From: Sordariomycetes sp. S80-01Y
Lineage: Eukaryota; Ascomycota; Sordariomycetes
DNA: 64,000 bases
Assembly (NCBI GenBank): GCA_037042185.1
Contig: JAXQJY010000029.1
Location: 1,860,001 to 1,924,000, forward strand
Reading direction: 5' to 3'
Shown: piece after piece, positions 9,577-21,512 of the stretch
Layout of the letters: every line of letters starts with the position of its first letter
Position numbering within the stretch: the stretch's first letter is position 1
Position numbers and translations under genes: made by a program
Notes under the pieces: generated by a model
The model's input: only the letters and a program-made list of their open reading frames with translations
The model's database searches: none
What the model was told of the DNA's origin: nothing

Positions 9577-11904
9577 GTGCGACGTCTATTCAAGAGATGA
9601 TTCTGTAGGAGTCGGGTGCTAGATGCAAGCAGGTAGGCGGGATGCCGCTGGATGAAGATCTGGCGGGGGGGTTGGTTTGGTTTGTGTGAGGGGAAGCAAG
9701 GTTGGTGAGGTGATGTGCAGGTGTATGACAGAAGAGGGAAGATGGGCCACAGGGCTGGAGGTGCAGCTTGGTAGACCTATGGTGGTCTAGTAATGTAAGT
9801 AGTGCTGGACTGCCGCAGATACCCCTTAACCAGGCGACGACGGACGGTGGAATGTTCTGTGAGCCCAACGAGAAGCCCCTGTGCATGTCACATGGAGCAG
9901 CCAAAGTCATGCTCTCTTTCTTTTTGGCTGGCGGTGGCAGCCAACCTGCAGCGCATGTCATCTCGAAGGGACTGAAGCGGGGCGCCGCAGACGTAATGCC
10001 AGTGCAGTGAGGGCCCAACCTGAAGGCCCTGGGCCCCTCGAGGCCCCCCCATCGTGGAGATACTTGGATGCAAGTACTGCGCCTGCTTTCTTGCATGACA
10101 AACGACATGCGCAGCCGGCCTCTCCGGGTCGCCTCCATTGCCCGCCGTCCGAGTCCACCTCGTCGCCCGTCAGATTTTTAACCTGAACCTGCTTTTCAAT
10201 GCTTCACCAGACGCCGCCCCGTCAACGGTGCCGGCCGGTCCCAGCGGGTGGGCGGCAACGGTTGGGCGTTTCAAGTCCCAGTTGGGCCCAACTTGAAGGG
10301 CTAAAAGCCTCCCGGCTGGAATGCGGCTTCGGCCCTGTCCTTGATAGATGTGGGCTTGGGCGCCAAAGGCTACTTAATACTCGGTAGACTATCTACGACC
10401 TCACCTTGGACTAGAACCGCCCCAGGCCCTTTGCCTCAGTGGCAGCGGGTGTTGTTTTCTCCGTCGAGCAGTCACCTGGGTTTTTTGGCCCGCCTCTTAC
10501 TTACTGCTGACGCCCAGCCTTGGGAACCCTTCAGTTCCGATCAAAGCTCATGCTGCTGTCATAGCGGGGTTCTCAACTGCCATGCCAAGTTACTCGTTCT
10601 GCTAAGAGTGCGGCGTCTGCATGCGAACACCTCGCCGCAATGCCACTAAGCGAAGCAGTTCATCCAGGGCAGAGAAAGATCGGATTTTGACCGTTGAACT
10701 CACAGTCCCCCAATCCACAGCCACTGCAAGCGATAACCCTTAAGCTCGAGTTTCGACCTTCTCCCAACTCTTGCTCAGCCACATGCTCTGGCAGGTACGA
10801 TACATGTGTAGGTGGACACAGCCACGCCTCGACCATGATGACATCACTCCCCAGCCCCACGTCGTCGTCATCTCGAGCCTTCGACCTCTCCCCGGCCTTG
10901 TCATCAACGACCATACCTCACCTCGACTCACCTTGCCTCGACTCGATTGAACGACCCTAGGCCTACGCGTACAACCCTTGAGGGGGTTCCTGGCCGAGGC
11001 TCCTCTTCTTCTGCCCTTTTGTTCCGATCATCCAAGGCTTGACCAGTCCCCAGTTTTTGGCGCCTGCGAGCCTCTAGCCAGCTTACCAGCTTCCAAGAAT
11101 ACCCTCCGATCCACAGTCAGCTTCCTCTCTCGTCGCAGATGTGCAAGATCAACAGCCCGCCCTCACCGTGTGCTTACCTCACGCTAACTCGACTCACCCA
11201 ATCTGCTCCTACTAACCAGGCCGTGACTTGACGAGAACAGACAGGACTGCACTGTACCGGTACGTATGTCCGCCACTGCAGCGGATCCCACCACCTCGTA
11301 TCCTGGGACCAGCGAGCACAGCATCAGCCATCCCTCGCACCCGGCCAGGCCATCCCAAAGCACTCCCTCGTAGCACCGCTTTCACCAGCAACCGCATGGC
11401 AGCCGCGCAAGAATAGCATCGGGATCGACCGCGACCTCAGCACGAATTGGTGCTCCTCCTGCACGCCCCTTGCTCACACTGTATCCTCTGGACCCGCTTC
11501 CCCAGGCTGGCCATGCCGTTTCCAAGGCACCGACCCCTCCAAACACGCAATTCGTTCCAAACATGACGATCAACGGAGCTCCATGCCGCCATCCATGGAT
11601 TGGTCTCGCGAGGACAGTACGAGTATTTCGACACAGTATGGCATGATTCGTCACCCTATGCGCTCACAGTACAGTACGTACTTTTGATGTTATTCACCAA
11701 CGAGGCACAGCTGTCCGAGCTTCCACTGCCAGTCGTCGATATAACACTCTTCTCCCTCCTCTGTCTCCTTACTTCTTGTCTCCCTAACACATCTCCTACT
11801 TAATTCTTGCACTGCTCGATACCCCGTCCTTCGTTGTTCGACTGTCAATCACGACATCACCCTTCTTAAATAAACCCAAACACATACACAACAACCCATA
11901 CAAA
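9577..11904. other. intergenic: divergent 5' regions
   Basis: This separates the DUF3824-type gene (-) from the small GPI-protein gene (+). No coding region is recognisable. The right end looks like a fungal core promoter: a GATATAAC element near 11737, a CT-rich tract about 11745-11795, then an AC-rich leader running into the ATG at 11905. Confidence 0.55.
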
Positions 11905-12522
11905 ATGAAGTCCGCTCTCTTCGCTGCTGGTCTTGTCACCGCTGCCTCGGCCGCCAAGGTCCAGGACAAGTAAGTTCTTCATCAGTGCGCCCGCCGGAAA
12001 CGTCCAATTGACATCCAATCCTTAAGGCGCCAGTTCTCCCTCCCCGTTGAGCCCACCGTCGTCACCCTCCCTGGCGGCGAGGTCTTGACCACCAACCCGC
12101 TCGGCGGCTTCACGTCTTCTGCCACCGAGACAGTCACCGTGCCCACCGGCGATGAGTCCTCGTAAGCTGACCCCTGGATCACTTCCGCAATCCAAACGAT
12201 ACTGATATCTCAAAGTACCATGAGCGTCTCCGTCTCCCCCTCAGTCTCCGTATCCGTGAGCACCGACACCGTCACCTCGCCCACCTCCAGCTCCCCGTCC
12301 GGCACCGAGACCACCACAGTCACTACCACAGCCGAGACCACCACCGCTGCGACTGAGACCTCCACTGAGACCACTGGTGGCAGCGGCGGCGGCGGCGACG
12401 AGACCACCAGCGGTGGCGAGGCTACCACTACCGGTGACGGCGAGGACGCTGCCCCAATGGCCACTCCTTTCGCCGGTGCCATGGGTGCCATGGCCGCCGT
12501 CGGTATTGCCATGGCCCTGTAA
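11905..12522 (+). CDS. small secreted Ser/Thr-rich protein, probably GPI-anchored
   Basis: Three exons (11905-11969, 12027-12161, 12216-12522) encode 168 aa. The introns are 57 and 54 bases, with GTAAGT and GTAAGC donors and AAG acceptors; the second has an ACTGAT branch site. Residues 1-16 (MKSALFAAGLVTAASA) form a signal peptide. A Lys-Arg pair shortly after (KVQDKR) is a likely Kex2 site. The mature part starts QFSLPVEPTVVTLPGGEVLT, followed by a Ser/Thr/Glu-rich region expected to be O-glycosylated, a GGSGGGGD hinge, and a hydrophobic Ala/Met/Gly tail (AGAMGAMAAVGIAMAL) typical of a GPI-attachment signal. The likely product is a cell-wall or plasma-membrane surface protein. I recognise no enzymatic domain. 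The leader has the CT-rich/AC-rich form of well-expressed fungal genes. Confidence 0.85.
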
Positions 12523-13822
12523 ACGTAGCTCGGATCATTGTGATGGAAAGCATTGTAATGGCAGATGTTTAATGACTGCAAGGATAATGGGAAGCACGAG
12601 CTACGGGATAAAGGGATGAAAATTGGAACATCGCAATTACCACCAAAGTCACGTCGACTGCGCATGAACCTGGTGAACTTCACTGATCCTCGCTCCAGCA
12701 CACCGAATTATACAGTCCACGAAGTATGATTTCCCTAGCCCAGGCATGATTTTGATCTGGTTTTTTTTTATATCAACGCCTAGTCGTACATTTTACCTAA
12801 AGATGCCCTGCACGCCGTTCCCGTCTAGATGGGCAGTAAAGCCTCAGATCCGTCACAGCATAGAAACTTGTGTCGAAGAAAAGAAAAGAGTAGGACCAGA
12901 ACCAAAAGGAGCAAAGAAATGACCAAGCATCCGACCCCTATGATTTTGCGAAAGAACCCCTTTCAAAATGCATTCGAGATCATTGAGCCATGCAGAAGAC
13001 TGCCCTGCCCCCCCGAGCCCTATTCCGTCCTGTGGTGCTCGATGTTCGCTCCAGGCCAACGTCGTGGGTTCGATTACCGCGGTGTGTCGAGAAGAGAGAT
13101 CAAGCAGAGAGCTGTTGAGATTTTGTCTGTGGCCCCTCGCCAGTAACGGCTGGTGTGGGAACAGAATGAACGGAAAAAGGAAACGCATAGGAAAACGTAG
13201 CTTTTGTTAAACGCCTGAAGGATGTGGTAAAGAAGATGTGTGAAGAAGATCTCTTCGCTGCCTTTGAGAGTCCGTTGACCAAGATTTCGAACAAATACAC
13301 TCTGCAACTTGCCCATGTTGTTTGCGAGCCTCGTCCGCGGCGGAGATGGCGAGATTCGTGTCAACCTGGAACCAGGCCGTCGTCCGTGTGTCCGAATCAT
13401 CGCATGTCCACGCGTCAGCTGACAGGGCAAGATGTTGCGTTGCTGTGTCGTCGTCCTGCAAAAGCCAATAGCCGTAGGCATTACTCCTCAAGTGGAACTA
13501 GATCATGGTGCCCCTGAAGCCACTGAGGCCTTCGTCTCGCCGGTAGCTCCCGGCCGGCCCTGCGTCGCGCTTTGCAAACATAGGCGCGCTGCTGTCGTGA
13601 GCCAAAGCCCAACCCAACTCCATACAATAAGTTTTCATTACGTGGCAGAGCCGTACGCTGCGTGATCGACCAGCTCCTGCTCAGAGGATGCAGGAAACCA
13701 ACGTCGATTAGAAAGACCAAACTTCAACGTGGCAGACAAGTCGTCTACCAATCGTCCACAGCCGTTGACTGAAATTCAACCGCCACTTAAGGGCAACGAT
13801 GATTGTGTCTTTGTGACACCGA
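12523..13822. other. convergent 3' region, no gene seen
   Basis: It lies between the small GPI-protein gene and the La-domain gene. It contains short frames only, and nothing recognisable as a protein or RNA gene. Confidence 0.55.
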
Positions 13823-16125
13823 TCAAGACTGAGTTGCCGCCTGAGCATGATCGCCGTTGACGCCATTCACAGAAGGCACCGCATCATGTCCGTTGGTCAG
13901 CTGAGACGAGTCTCCAACGGACTGAGACGGCGAGAAATCAGGCACATCTGCCGAAAGCTGAGTTTGCACAGCATGCCCGTTGACCATGCCGCCCATGCTC
14001 TGGTGCGGATCAGGGAAAGGAACCTGTCCAGCGTACGGAGGTGGCGAGTTGACGCCGTAAGGTGCCATGGCGTCGCTGAACTGGGCATAGTGGTATGCGC
14101 GGCTTTTGTAAACGATGCGCGACGGGCCCTCGTTCTGAGCGCCCTGGTCTCGCTTTTCCATCGGATAGACCCAGTTCTCCCAGCCATCCCGACGACGCAA
14201 CCGTTCAACGTCGTCTTCCGCCACTACGAAGTCTACAACATCAGACTCCGCGCAGACCATGCGAACATGATCCATGTTAGGCTGCATCTGCCTCATGCGG
14301 CTAAAGCCACAGACGAACATAAGTGGCACGAACCCCTGAGAATCCATGTGGGCACGCAGGTAAACGTCCTTGCAAAGATTCTCGATGGAAAAGTAGTACT
14401 CAATCTGTTGACGGATGAGACCGATGATGCCGCTGTTATCCCAATATGGCTGCTGGTAAGGGACGGCAGTCATGGGACCTTGCATTTGGTAGGGGTCGTA
14501 TTGACCCGTTTGCGTCTGCAAATGAGGCAAACGGGGACCGCCACCATTCGGCAAAGACGCCCGATGGGAGTTGTAACCGCCGTTTCTGGCACCACGTCCG
14601 CCGCGCTGAGGAGCAGGGGCGCCCCATTGTCCATGACCGCCACGCGGGGGCGGGCTGTGAAGACCTTGCGCTCGCTGCGGCATAGAACCGTTAGGAGGGT
14701 ACGGGCCACCCATCATCTGCTGGTGCCCGTGAGGGTTAGCGGCGTGGTGACCTCCACGTCCTCGGAAACCTCCACGACCGCGCTCGCTACGCCCTTCACG
14801 GGGTTGCTGCTCCTGGCGAGTATTAGCTACAGAATCCTCGCATAAGCTTGGAAGAAGCTTACAGTCTGGTGGTTAACGACCGGATCTCTGGCCTTTTCGG
14901 CACCGTGGTTCTGGGTCGGTCTCCTTTGCTCATTTCGAGCGTTCGCAACGTCCATGGAGGCACGCTTACTAGCGGACGATGTGGGTGCGTTGGCGGGAGC
15001 ACCATTGGGGGTCTCACGCGGGACACGCTCGCGGGCCTCAGTTGATTTTGGGGGCAGTGACGTGGTGTTCTTCTCACCCTGAGCACCAGCAGGTGTCCTG
15101 GTGCTGCTTGCACCCTTGGCTCCGCCGCGTGGTTTCGAGCTGCGCATCTGAGGGAGCTGCGTCTCGAAAGTGACCGTGGGCACGAAGTCGTAGGCCTGCC
15201 ACTCCTTCTTCTGGCGAGGCTTTGACGCGCCCTCATCCTGCGCGGCCTTCTCGGCAGGCTTCTCAGCCGGCTTCTTCTCCTCCTGGACAGCGGTCTCAGG
15301 GGTAGGCCATGAAACGGCGTCATTCGTGGGTGGCGGTACCTCAGCCTTAGCCTCACGAGCAGCCATCCTGTTACCACGGCTGGCATTGCGCTCCGGTCTG
15401 TCACCACTCTTTGTGGTGGATTGTACGCCGTTCATAGGCGCAGCAGAAGCAGAAGCAGAAGCAGCAGTAGTAGCTGTCGGGTTCGGTGATGTGCTGGCAG
15501 TATTTGAAGGACCATTGGCGATAGGCTCGGGGTTGGTCTTCGCCGCCTGGGCCTCCCTACGCTGTTGCCAGATGTTCACTGGTGGAGGAGCGGCGTCGGC
15601 AAGCTCAATCTTGGGAGCCTCAGGCTCCGGCTTCGGCTCGTCGCCATTCGCGTTGTCACTAGACTGCTTATCCGTGTTTTTGCCCTTCTTGCCCTTTCGA
15701 CGTCGAGAATCTTGCTCATCGACCGAGCGTGTGGCGGCGCTAGACGATCGGGTGCTCTTATCATTCCGTCGCCAGGGGCGATCTAACCGGGAAGTCTCCT
15801 CATCGCGCTTGCTTTCGGTGCGCTTTTCCTGTACGGATCCTGTCCGCGAGTCGTTGTCCGCGCCAGACATGCTCTCGGCGTCCTGCTTCTCGGTTACGCT
15901 CGGTCGGACCTCGGTAGTCGAAGCTGCTTGAGAAGTCTCAGCAGTAGATGCTTGGGTGTCGATAGATTTCTCGGTAGGTGCAGCAGACGTGGACGACTCG
16001 GCCTTTGAAGGTTGAGTAGTCTCGGGCGCCTGAGCGGTGCTGCCCTGCTGGCCCTTGGCCGCCTGGGCGTATGAAAATGTAGAAGCAGCCATCTCGGATG
16101 TGCTGGGAGTCGGGTCGACACTCAT
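13823..16125 (-). CDS. La-domain RNA-binding protein (LARP1/Slf1/Sro9-like)
   Basis: Two exons, 14863-16125 and 13823-14812, flank a 50-base intron (donor GTAAGC, branch GCTAAT, acceptor CCAG) and encode 750 aa. The N-terminal 420 residues are disordered and rich in Ala, Ser, Thr, Glu and Lys. They include a conserved short motif, PPPVNIWQQRREAQ, and an aromatic block, EWQAYDFVPTVTF. Exon 2 opens with RGG repeats (RGRGGFRGRGG) and then a La-type winged helix at about residues 543-630 (IRQQIEYYFSIENLCKDVYL, DSQGFVPLMFVCGFSRM). This is the arrangement of fungal Slf1/Sro9-type proteins, which bind mRNA and act with polysomes in translation and mRNA stability. I see no RRM and no clear DM15 repeat. 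The target RNAs are unknown. Confidence 0.9.
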
Positions 16126-19100
16126 TACACCTCTGAACAGCGTGGCGTTGTCGTAAATTCGACTCTGTAAAACCTGAGGTGGTATGTCCGCGCTCGGGTC
16201 ACCACCTCTGGTAGGAATGTAGTGTCAACGAAGCTGCACAAGGTGAAGTGCAAGCGACTCAACTACCGTGTCGAATGGCGATGGTCTTCCGAAGTAAGTT
16301 TGAGGCAGACGAGGAAAGATCGAAAATCCTCAAGTCGGTTGTCCCGCTATGAGGAGCCCGAGTGCCCGAGCGGGTTTCGAGCTCAGGCACGAAGTAATGA
16401 CTCGTCTCTCGAAGGTTACCGTCGTTGCGACGCGACGATCAGGTCGGAGTGTAACAGTCGGTACGAGAGTCGAGGGAGAAAGGAAGTCGAAGTCGTTTCG
16501 AAGGTAAGACTGCTTGCGGGCAACGGCTAGAGTGTCGGAGATTGCAAGCCAGTCAATCAAGGGAGAAGGAGTCCTTGTCTGGGGGGCAGATGATGGGTAT
16601 GGTGTGAAGCGAGTCTTTGGTATGAGCACCAAGCACCGGGGCTACACAGCAAACCTTGCGCAGGCTGGACCGCCTTTTGATGTCGGTGAATGGCTGACGA
16701 TTGTCGGATTGTGCTCGGGGAGCGCCAGCGGAAGCCTGGAGTGACGTTGACAAGCCGAGGACAGGTGCCCAGACGAGGCCGAGGGGCAAACACGACGGAA
16801 CGCAACGGTGGACTGGGGGGGATTGGTCAAGCCGAAGGGCGAGACTCGAAGCGTAGGGACGTGAGAGAAAGGAGATGAGGGGTGTTGACGTGGGAGAAAT
16901 GGTTTGAGGCAGTTGAGGCACTGGAAAAGGAAAAAAAGGGCCCAGGGCAAAGGAAGACCGGAGGTTAATTTTGCGTCCTTGGGGGGCGCCAGGTTTGTGT
17001 GGTGCCAGGTGCGGGACTGGTGGCAGCGGGCAGGTGCGGATTGCTATGCCCGTGGTGGTAAATTTTTTTTTTCTTTGCGCCGGTCAACTGACAGTCTTTC
17101 CCCTCTCACCTCGGTGTCAAGGGAAAAAAATGGATAGAGAAAACTTGAGGACGTCGATAGCGGAGCAGGTGAGAGAGTATGGGGCCCGGCGCAGCACTTT
17201 GAAAGTTGAAGCCTTAACCTGGCCTTTCCGGTGCAAGCCTTTGCTAATTGCTAATAAAGACTGCCCTGGGCCGGGGTTGGCTCACTAACAGACCACGGCA
17301 ACCACCACTCAAAGGCTCCCGAGGGTTCCAGAGACGAGATCAAAAGATCCAGGCGGTAATCAAGTACCGCCTCAGCGTTGCATCAGTGCGGAAGGACTTC
17401 AACACCGCCGGGTCCATTAAGGGAAAGAGCAAACGGCGGCCGGGGGGGAATTGGCACCTGCTAGCAGCTGGTCCGTATTGCAGCCGGGACCTCGGTGCTG
17501 CAGGTGCTTCGGATTTCCTTCAGCAGGGTCGCCCGTCGTTCCTACCTCAGAATGGAAGCCAGTCATGGCGCCTCAAGTTGAAAGCGTTGTGGAGATGCGC
17601 GAATATATCGGGGTGCTTCTCTTGTCACTCGTCCATCCTCTGCATCTCTACTGTAAGCGTCTAGTTTCGTGCTTGGAGCAACTTGAATCCCTCCAGGCTG
17701 CGGTCGAAAACGCGGGTGATGCTGCGAGTACCGCTTTCGACTGCAGGCTCAGGCTGTGACGCGCATGCACCTCGTCCTCCATCCATTGACCTTGACCAAA
17801 CAACCTCGAAACCAGTGGTGCGAGTCACGTCTTTGCTTGGCGGGTTGCTGGCTTCCTCGGGGCCTCTATGAGTCCGCCCGGGAGTCTACGGACTGGCGGC
17901 TACAAGGCCTCAGGGAAGCGGTAATTGTTACTGCACGAAACGGCTCGCTCCTTGGTGCCAACCACGCTAAGGTAGGCCATGCAAAGCACCGTCACACACG
18001 ACTCCCTGGACCGCTTGTAAAGGGAGGTCCTTACCTACTGCCTGCCATCGCTTGCTGCACTCCGTGAGGAATGCCAATGTGAGGGATTGTGCCTCTTCAG
18101 TGGTGCCGACGTGGGTAACAACCTGGTACGGATATTTGCAACTGATCCTAGAGGAACCGCCAGCATCGCACACTCCGTCAGAGGAGTCCGAAGTTCCGAG
18201 CCCCGTCAGCCTGGCATGGCACGGATAGACCCGCGAATTCGCAACGGCCAACCTGTCCTGTCGATCGCCGCAATTCCACGCTTCAACATAGGTCTTCTAT
18301 CGTAGCGCAGCCAGATTTACGAACCCAATGACGGGGAACGAAAAACCTCTTGGTGCCCAGATGCGTGATGTTCCAAAATTCTTGGCCGCCTGCAACATCA
18401 GTTATTTGGGTTTAAAGCGTGTCATATTTGGCACCATGGCTTTGGCGGACCGAGATTGGAGTTGGATAGCAGGCCCTATCAGCCAGCAGATGTCTCCCGG
18501 CTAGGACGTGTTCCTCAGCGCTGTTTTGGTCTGCTGTACGCGTCCATGCTTGGCCGCATGCCAGTCATAAATGGGGAGGTCGGCGTGGCTTCGCAGTCCA
18601 AAGACAGGGTCAACTGACCCTTGCAGATCTCGATATTCTTATTCGCAAACGACAGCTGCTGTGCTTTCTCTGATTTCGCTTCACACAATCGACGTAAGAG
18701 CTCTCTTTCTGCCGAAGCTACTTGCTGACTATGTCGAGTTACCGTGCCAAACAACAAGCAAAGACCGGCTCCCTCAAGCAGCTTGTAGCCCAAGCAGCAG
18801 GACCACCCTCAGTGTCTCCGACGGGCTCGCGTTCATTGAACGCAAGGCAACTTAGGACTGCCTGTCAGCCGAGTTCGAAAACATTCATGCAAGCTTGTAA
18901 CAGCATCAGGTATAGCTTAGCAATTACTGCAGGCGGGCACTCTCACTGAGAGGACGCCATTAGTAGACATGCTCTTGAAACCCAGAGTATTTACCTGGCG
19001 ATTGCGAAAGTGAGGTGCCCCTTCGTTTTTGACAGCGTTATGACTACAGGCGCTGCCAAAGCCATCCCACTGAGTGAGCTGAGTACACTCAAGTATGGCA

Positions 19101-20461
19101 ATGAGGTGATCCCTCGTTCAACTTTGAGAAGACGCGAAGAACCACCGAGCGATCCATGAAGTCATTAGATTCCTTGTGCGGTCGTCAACGAGCAGCGCCA
19201 TCTTCACTTCGTACCCAGGCCCACGAAGTATCGTCAAGGAGTGTACCTGTCTCAGGCCATAGAGACCCCACGCCCATTTCACTATGATGCCCAGGATATG
19301 CGAGCGTCATAGGTTCTACTGCTTGTTTAGCTAACTGAGCATGGCAAAACACTAATGATATACCGACACTCACGAGCTTGCAACCAGCTGACAGTCTGCG
19401 GTCTACCTAGTTCGAAGAACTTGAGGTGGGCTCTGGTCAGGAGCTGTACGACTCGAACGGGCGCAATGGCAAACCTCTTTGATTCCACAAGTATACCATC
19501 ATCTCTGGTGAGGCGCTTCCTTGCTCACCGATTCCGTCGTGTCACGAAGTCGACCAATCTGGTAAAAGTGGCATCTCCCACAAGCATCGAGACGGGGAAG
19601 AAAGCCGTCTAACGAGTTCGGGAGCCCAAGGTATCTACCAGAACCGATGCCTTTCACGTACAACGTGCTTTCATTTGCCATAACCGCTCCTCTCTGTAGC
19701 AGCCACCCCCGCGCCAGTGGCACGACCTCACTTACACGGGCTAAGCCCACCCACACAGCTTCGACCGCCTCTACGACTACAGGGACTCACCGTCTTCTCG
19801 TCGGGGCTTGAAAATCACTGATCACTCGCCACGGTTGGATGACTTTCATTCGCCAAATCGTTGCTTAGTTCGATGGTACGAAGCCACACTTGCCCCTCGA
19901 GATCGACAGTGGAAGCCCCAACACTAAACGAGGGGTAGCATCAAGTCGAGCTTCCTTCGGGTGTTTGTCCGAGACGCATACGCACGCACGTATGCATGCA
20001 CTCAAAACTTACATAAACATCAGCAGGGCACTCCACGTCATGGATCTGCGCAGCGGTTAGCAATCGTTGGACAGCCGGCTGGAGAGGTGGATCAAGCTGC
20101 CGCTCGCTTGTTCTGCGAGGCTGTCAAAATGTAGAGATTCATATACATTGCTCGCCGCGCTGGATGCTACTCTGGTTCCCGTTTCCCAAATGCTCCTAGG
20201 TTAATGAGTTCTATTACTTGCTGTTGAGGATGTTTGGAAATGTACAACTCCGCTCTGCTTAAGACCGATGCTCGTGGGGAAAGGTTGCGCCGGGTCAAGG
20301 TGGTATTGCAACCCCTCCTGGTATCTACCTCGACTGCCAGGCGATCCGCATGCAGCCCCCGTGACCCCGGTTACGTTTGAGAATAAGTATACATCCGTTA
20401 GGTATGGTAGATAGTGTACAATGTCGTGAAGAGGCCGATGGCAAGATTTTCGAATGTCGAC
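16126..20461. other. gene-poor interval of about 4.3 kb
   Basis: No frame here looks like a protein. The left part (16126 to about 17300) probably contains the promoter and leader of the La-domain gene and includes an AT/T-run near 17060-17075. The remainder (17300-20460) holds only short frames without recognisable motifs or convincing splice patterns, and it is not obviously AT-rich as RIP-mutated repeats would be. The right end is the 3' region of SFT2. Non-coding RNA genes cannot be excluded. Confidence 0.45.
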
Positions 20462-21512
20462 TTAGCCGTTCATCCACGATGCAGCTTGGCGTGCGCCAAA
20501 GGAAGTGGCGAGACGGAGGCCGGTAGAGCCCATGGGGAAGTAGCTGACGAGGTACCAGATCAAGCAAGCCAACTGGACCAGCGCGGCCAGCAACGTGAGT
20601 ATCGTGCTCTGGAGCTTTGCGGGCGTTAATAGAGCTTTGCAGGCCGTGGAGATAAGAGGATTTACCTTGATAGCAAAGACCAGGGTGAGCAAGATAGACC
20701 CAAAATAGCCCGCAGTGAAGGGGATCCTGGGTCCAGAGAAGAGATGCCTGATGTAGTTCATTGGGCCCATGACGGCGGCGAAGGACGCCAAGAACATAAC
20801 AGAGCCGACAGACCACCTTCTGAGAGTTAGCTCCGGTGCTACAAGGGTCAAGCCCTGAGGTCCAGGGAGATAGGGGCACAGAAACTGGGAAGTAAGGGTC
20901 ACGGCATTTGCGATGCCCCGGGGAGGGTGTCATGCGTGATGATCACATGGGGGATATGGGAAAGTCGAGGGCGCTAATAAGAATCCCATGTTGACGGGCG
21001 GCACTTACAAGATCACAAACTTACGTGGTCTCAAGGAGAGCACGGGGAAGAGGGTAAAACATATGACGAAGCAGGCCAGGGCTGCGAGGTTGCAAGCCGC
21101 GAAGACCATCAAGCGGTCCCATCTACTAACTGTGGGATCGTCCAGTCAGCCAAGGCGCCGCCATCAAAGAGGCGCATCGTGTGCATCACATGCAGCAACT
21201 CAAGCGTGGCTCGAAATGTAATCTGCAGTTTCCCGACGCAGGGGAGCCGCGAAATGGGCTCGAAGGGACAGGCCCAGGGGATGACTCACGGACGAACCAG
21301 CCTTCCTCCTCCTCTCGCCTAGTCGGGGCCGGTAATGGTGCGCCTTGGTTCTCGCTTGTGGGCAGACTGACGTACCCGGAGTCTCCAAACGGGTTCAAAT
21401 TCCTAATAGAAGACAGAAGACCTGTCTGCTGGGGCATCGTGTTGGCGGGCTCATCGTTGCGCCGGCTCCAGCCCAAGGAGTTGAAGGACTCCCGCAAAGA
21501 GGCTTGGGCCAT
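20462..21512 (-). CDS. sft2: vesicle transport protein Sft2
   Basis: A four-membrane-span Golgi protein of the Got1/Sft2 family, acting with t-SNAREs in retrograde endosome/Golgi vesicle fusion. I assembled four exons: 21290-21512, 21009-21129, 20666-20816 and 20462-20614. Together they encode 215 aa, the length of yeast Sft2. The soluble N-terminus begins MAQASLRESFNSLGWSRR. Membrane segments follow: LMVFAACNLAALACFVICF, WSVGSVMFLASFAAVMGPMN, FTAGYFGSILLTLVFAI and ILTLLAALVQLACLIWYLVS. It ends with the family signature SYFPMGSTGLRLA. Introns are 160, 192, and 51 bases; the last (20615-20665) has no stop and is a multiple of three. The third-exon acceptor could be 3 bases earlier (CAG or AAG); I chose AAG because it gives the family-like FVILWSVGS. 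Confidence 0.92.

Noticed and set aside
13050-13090. B-box-like GGTTCGATTACC on the + strand
   Set aside because: It has a mismatch to the consensus, and no A box or cloverleaf is found upstream.
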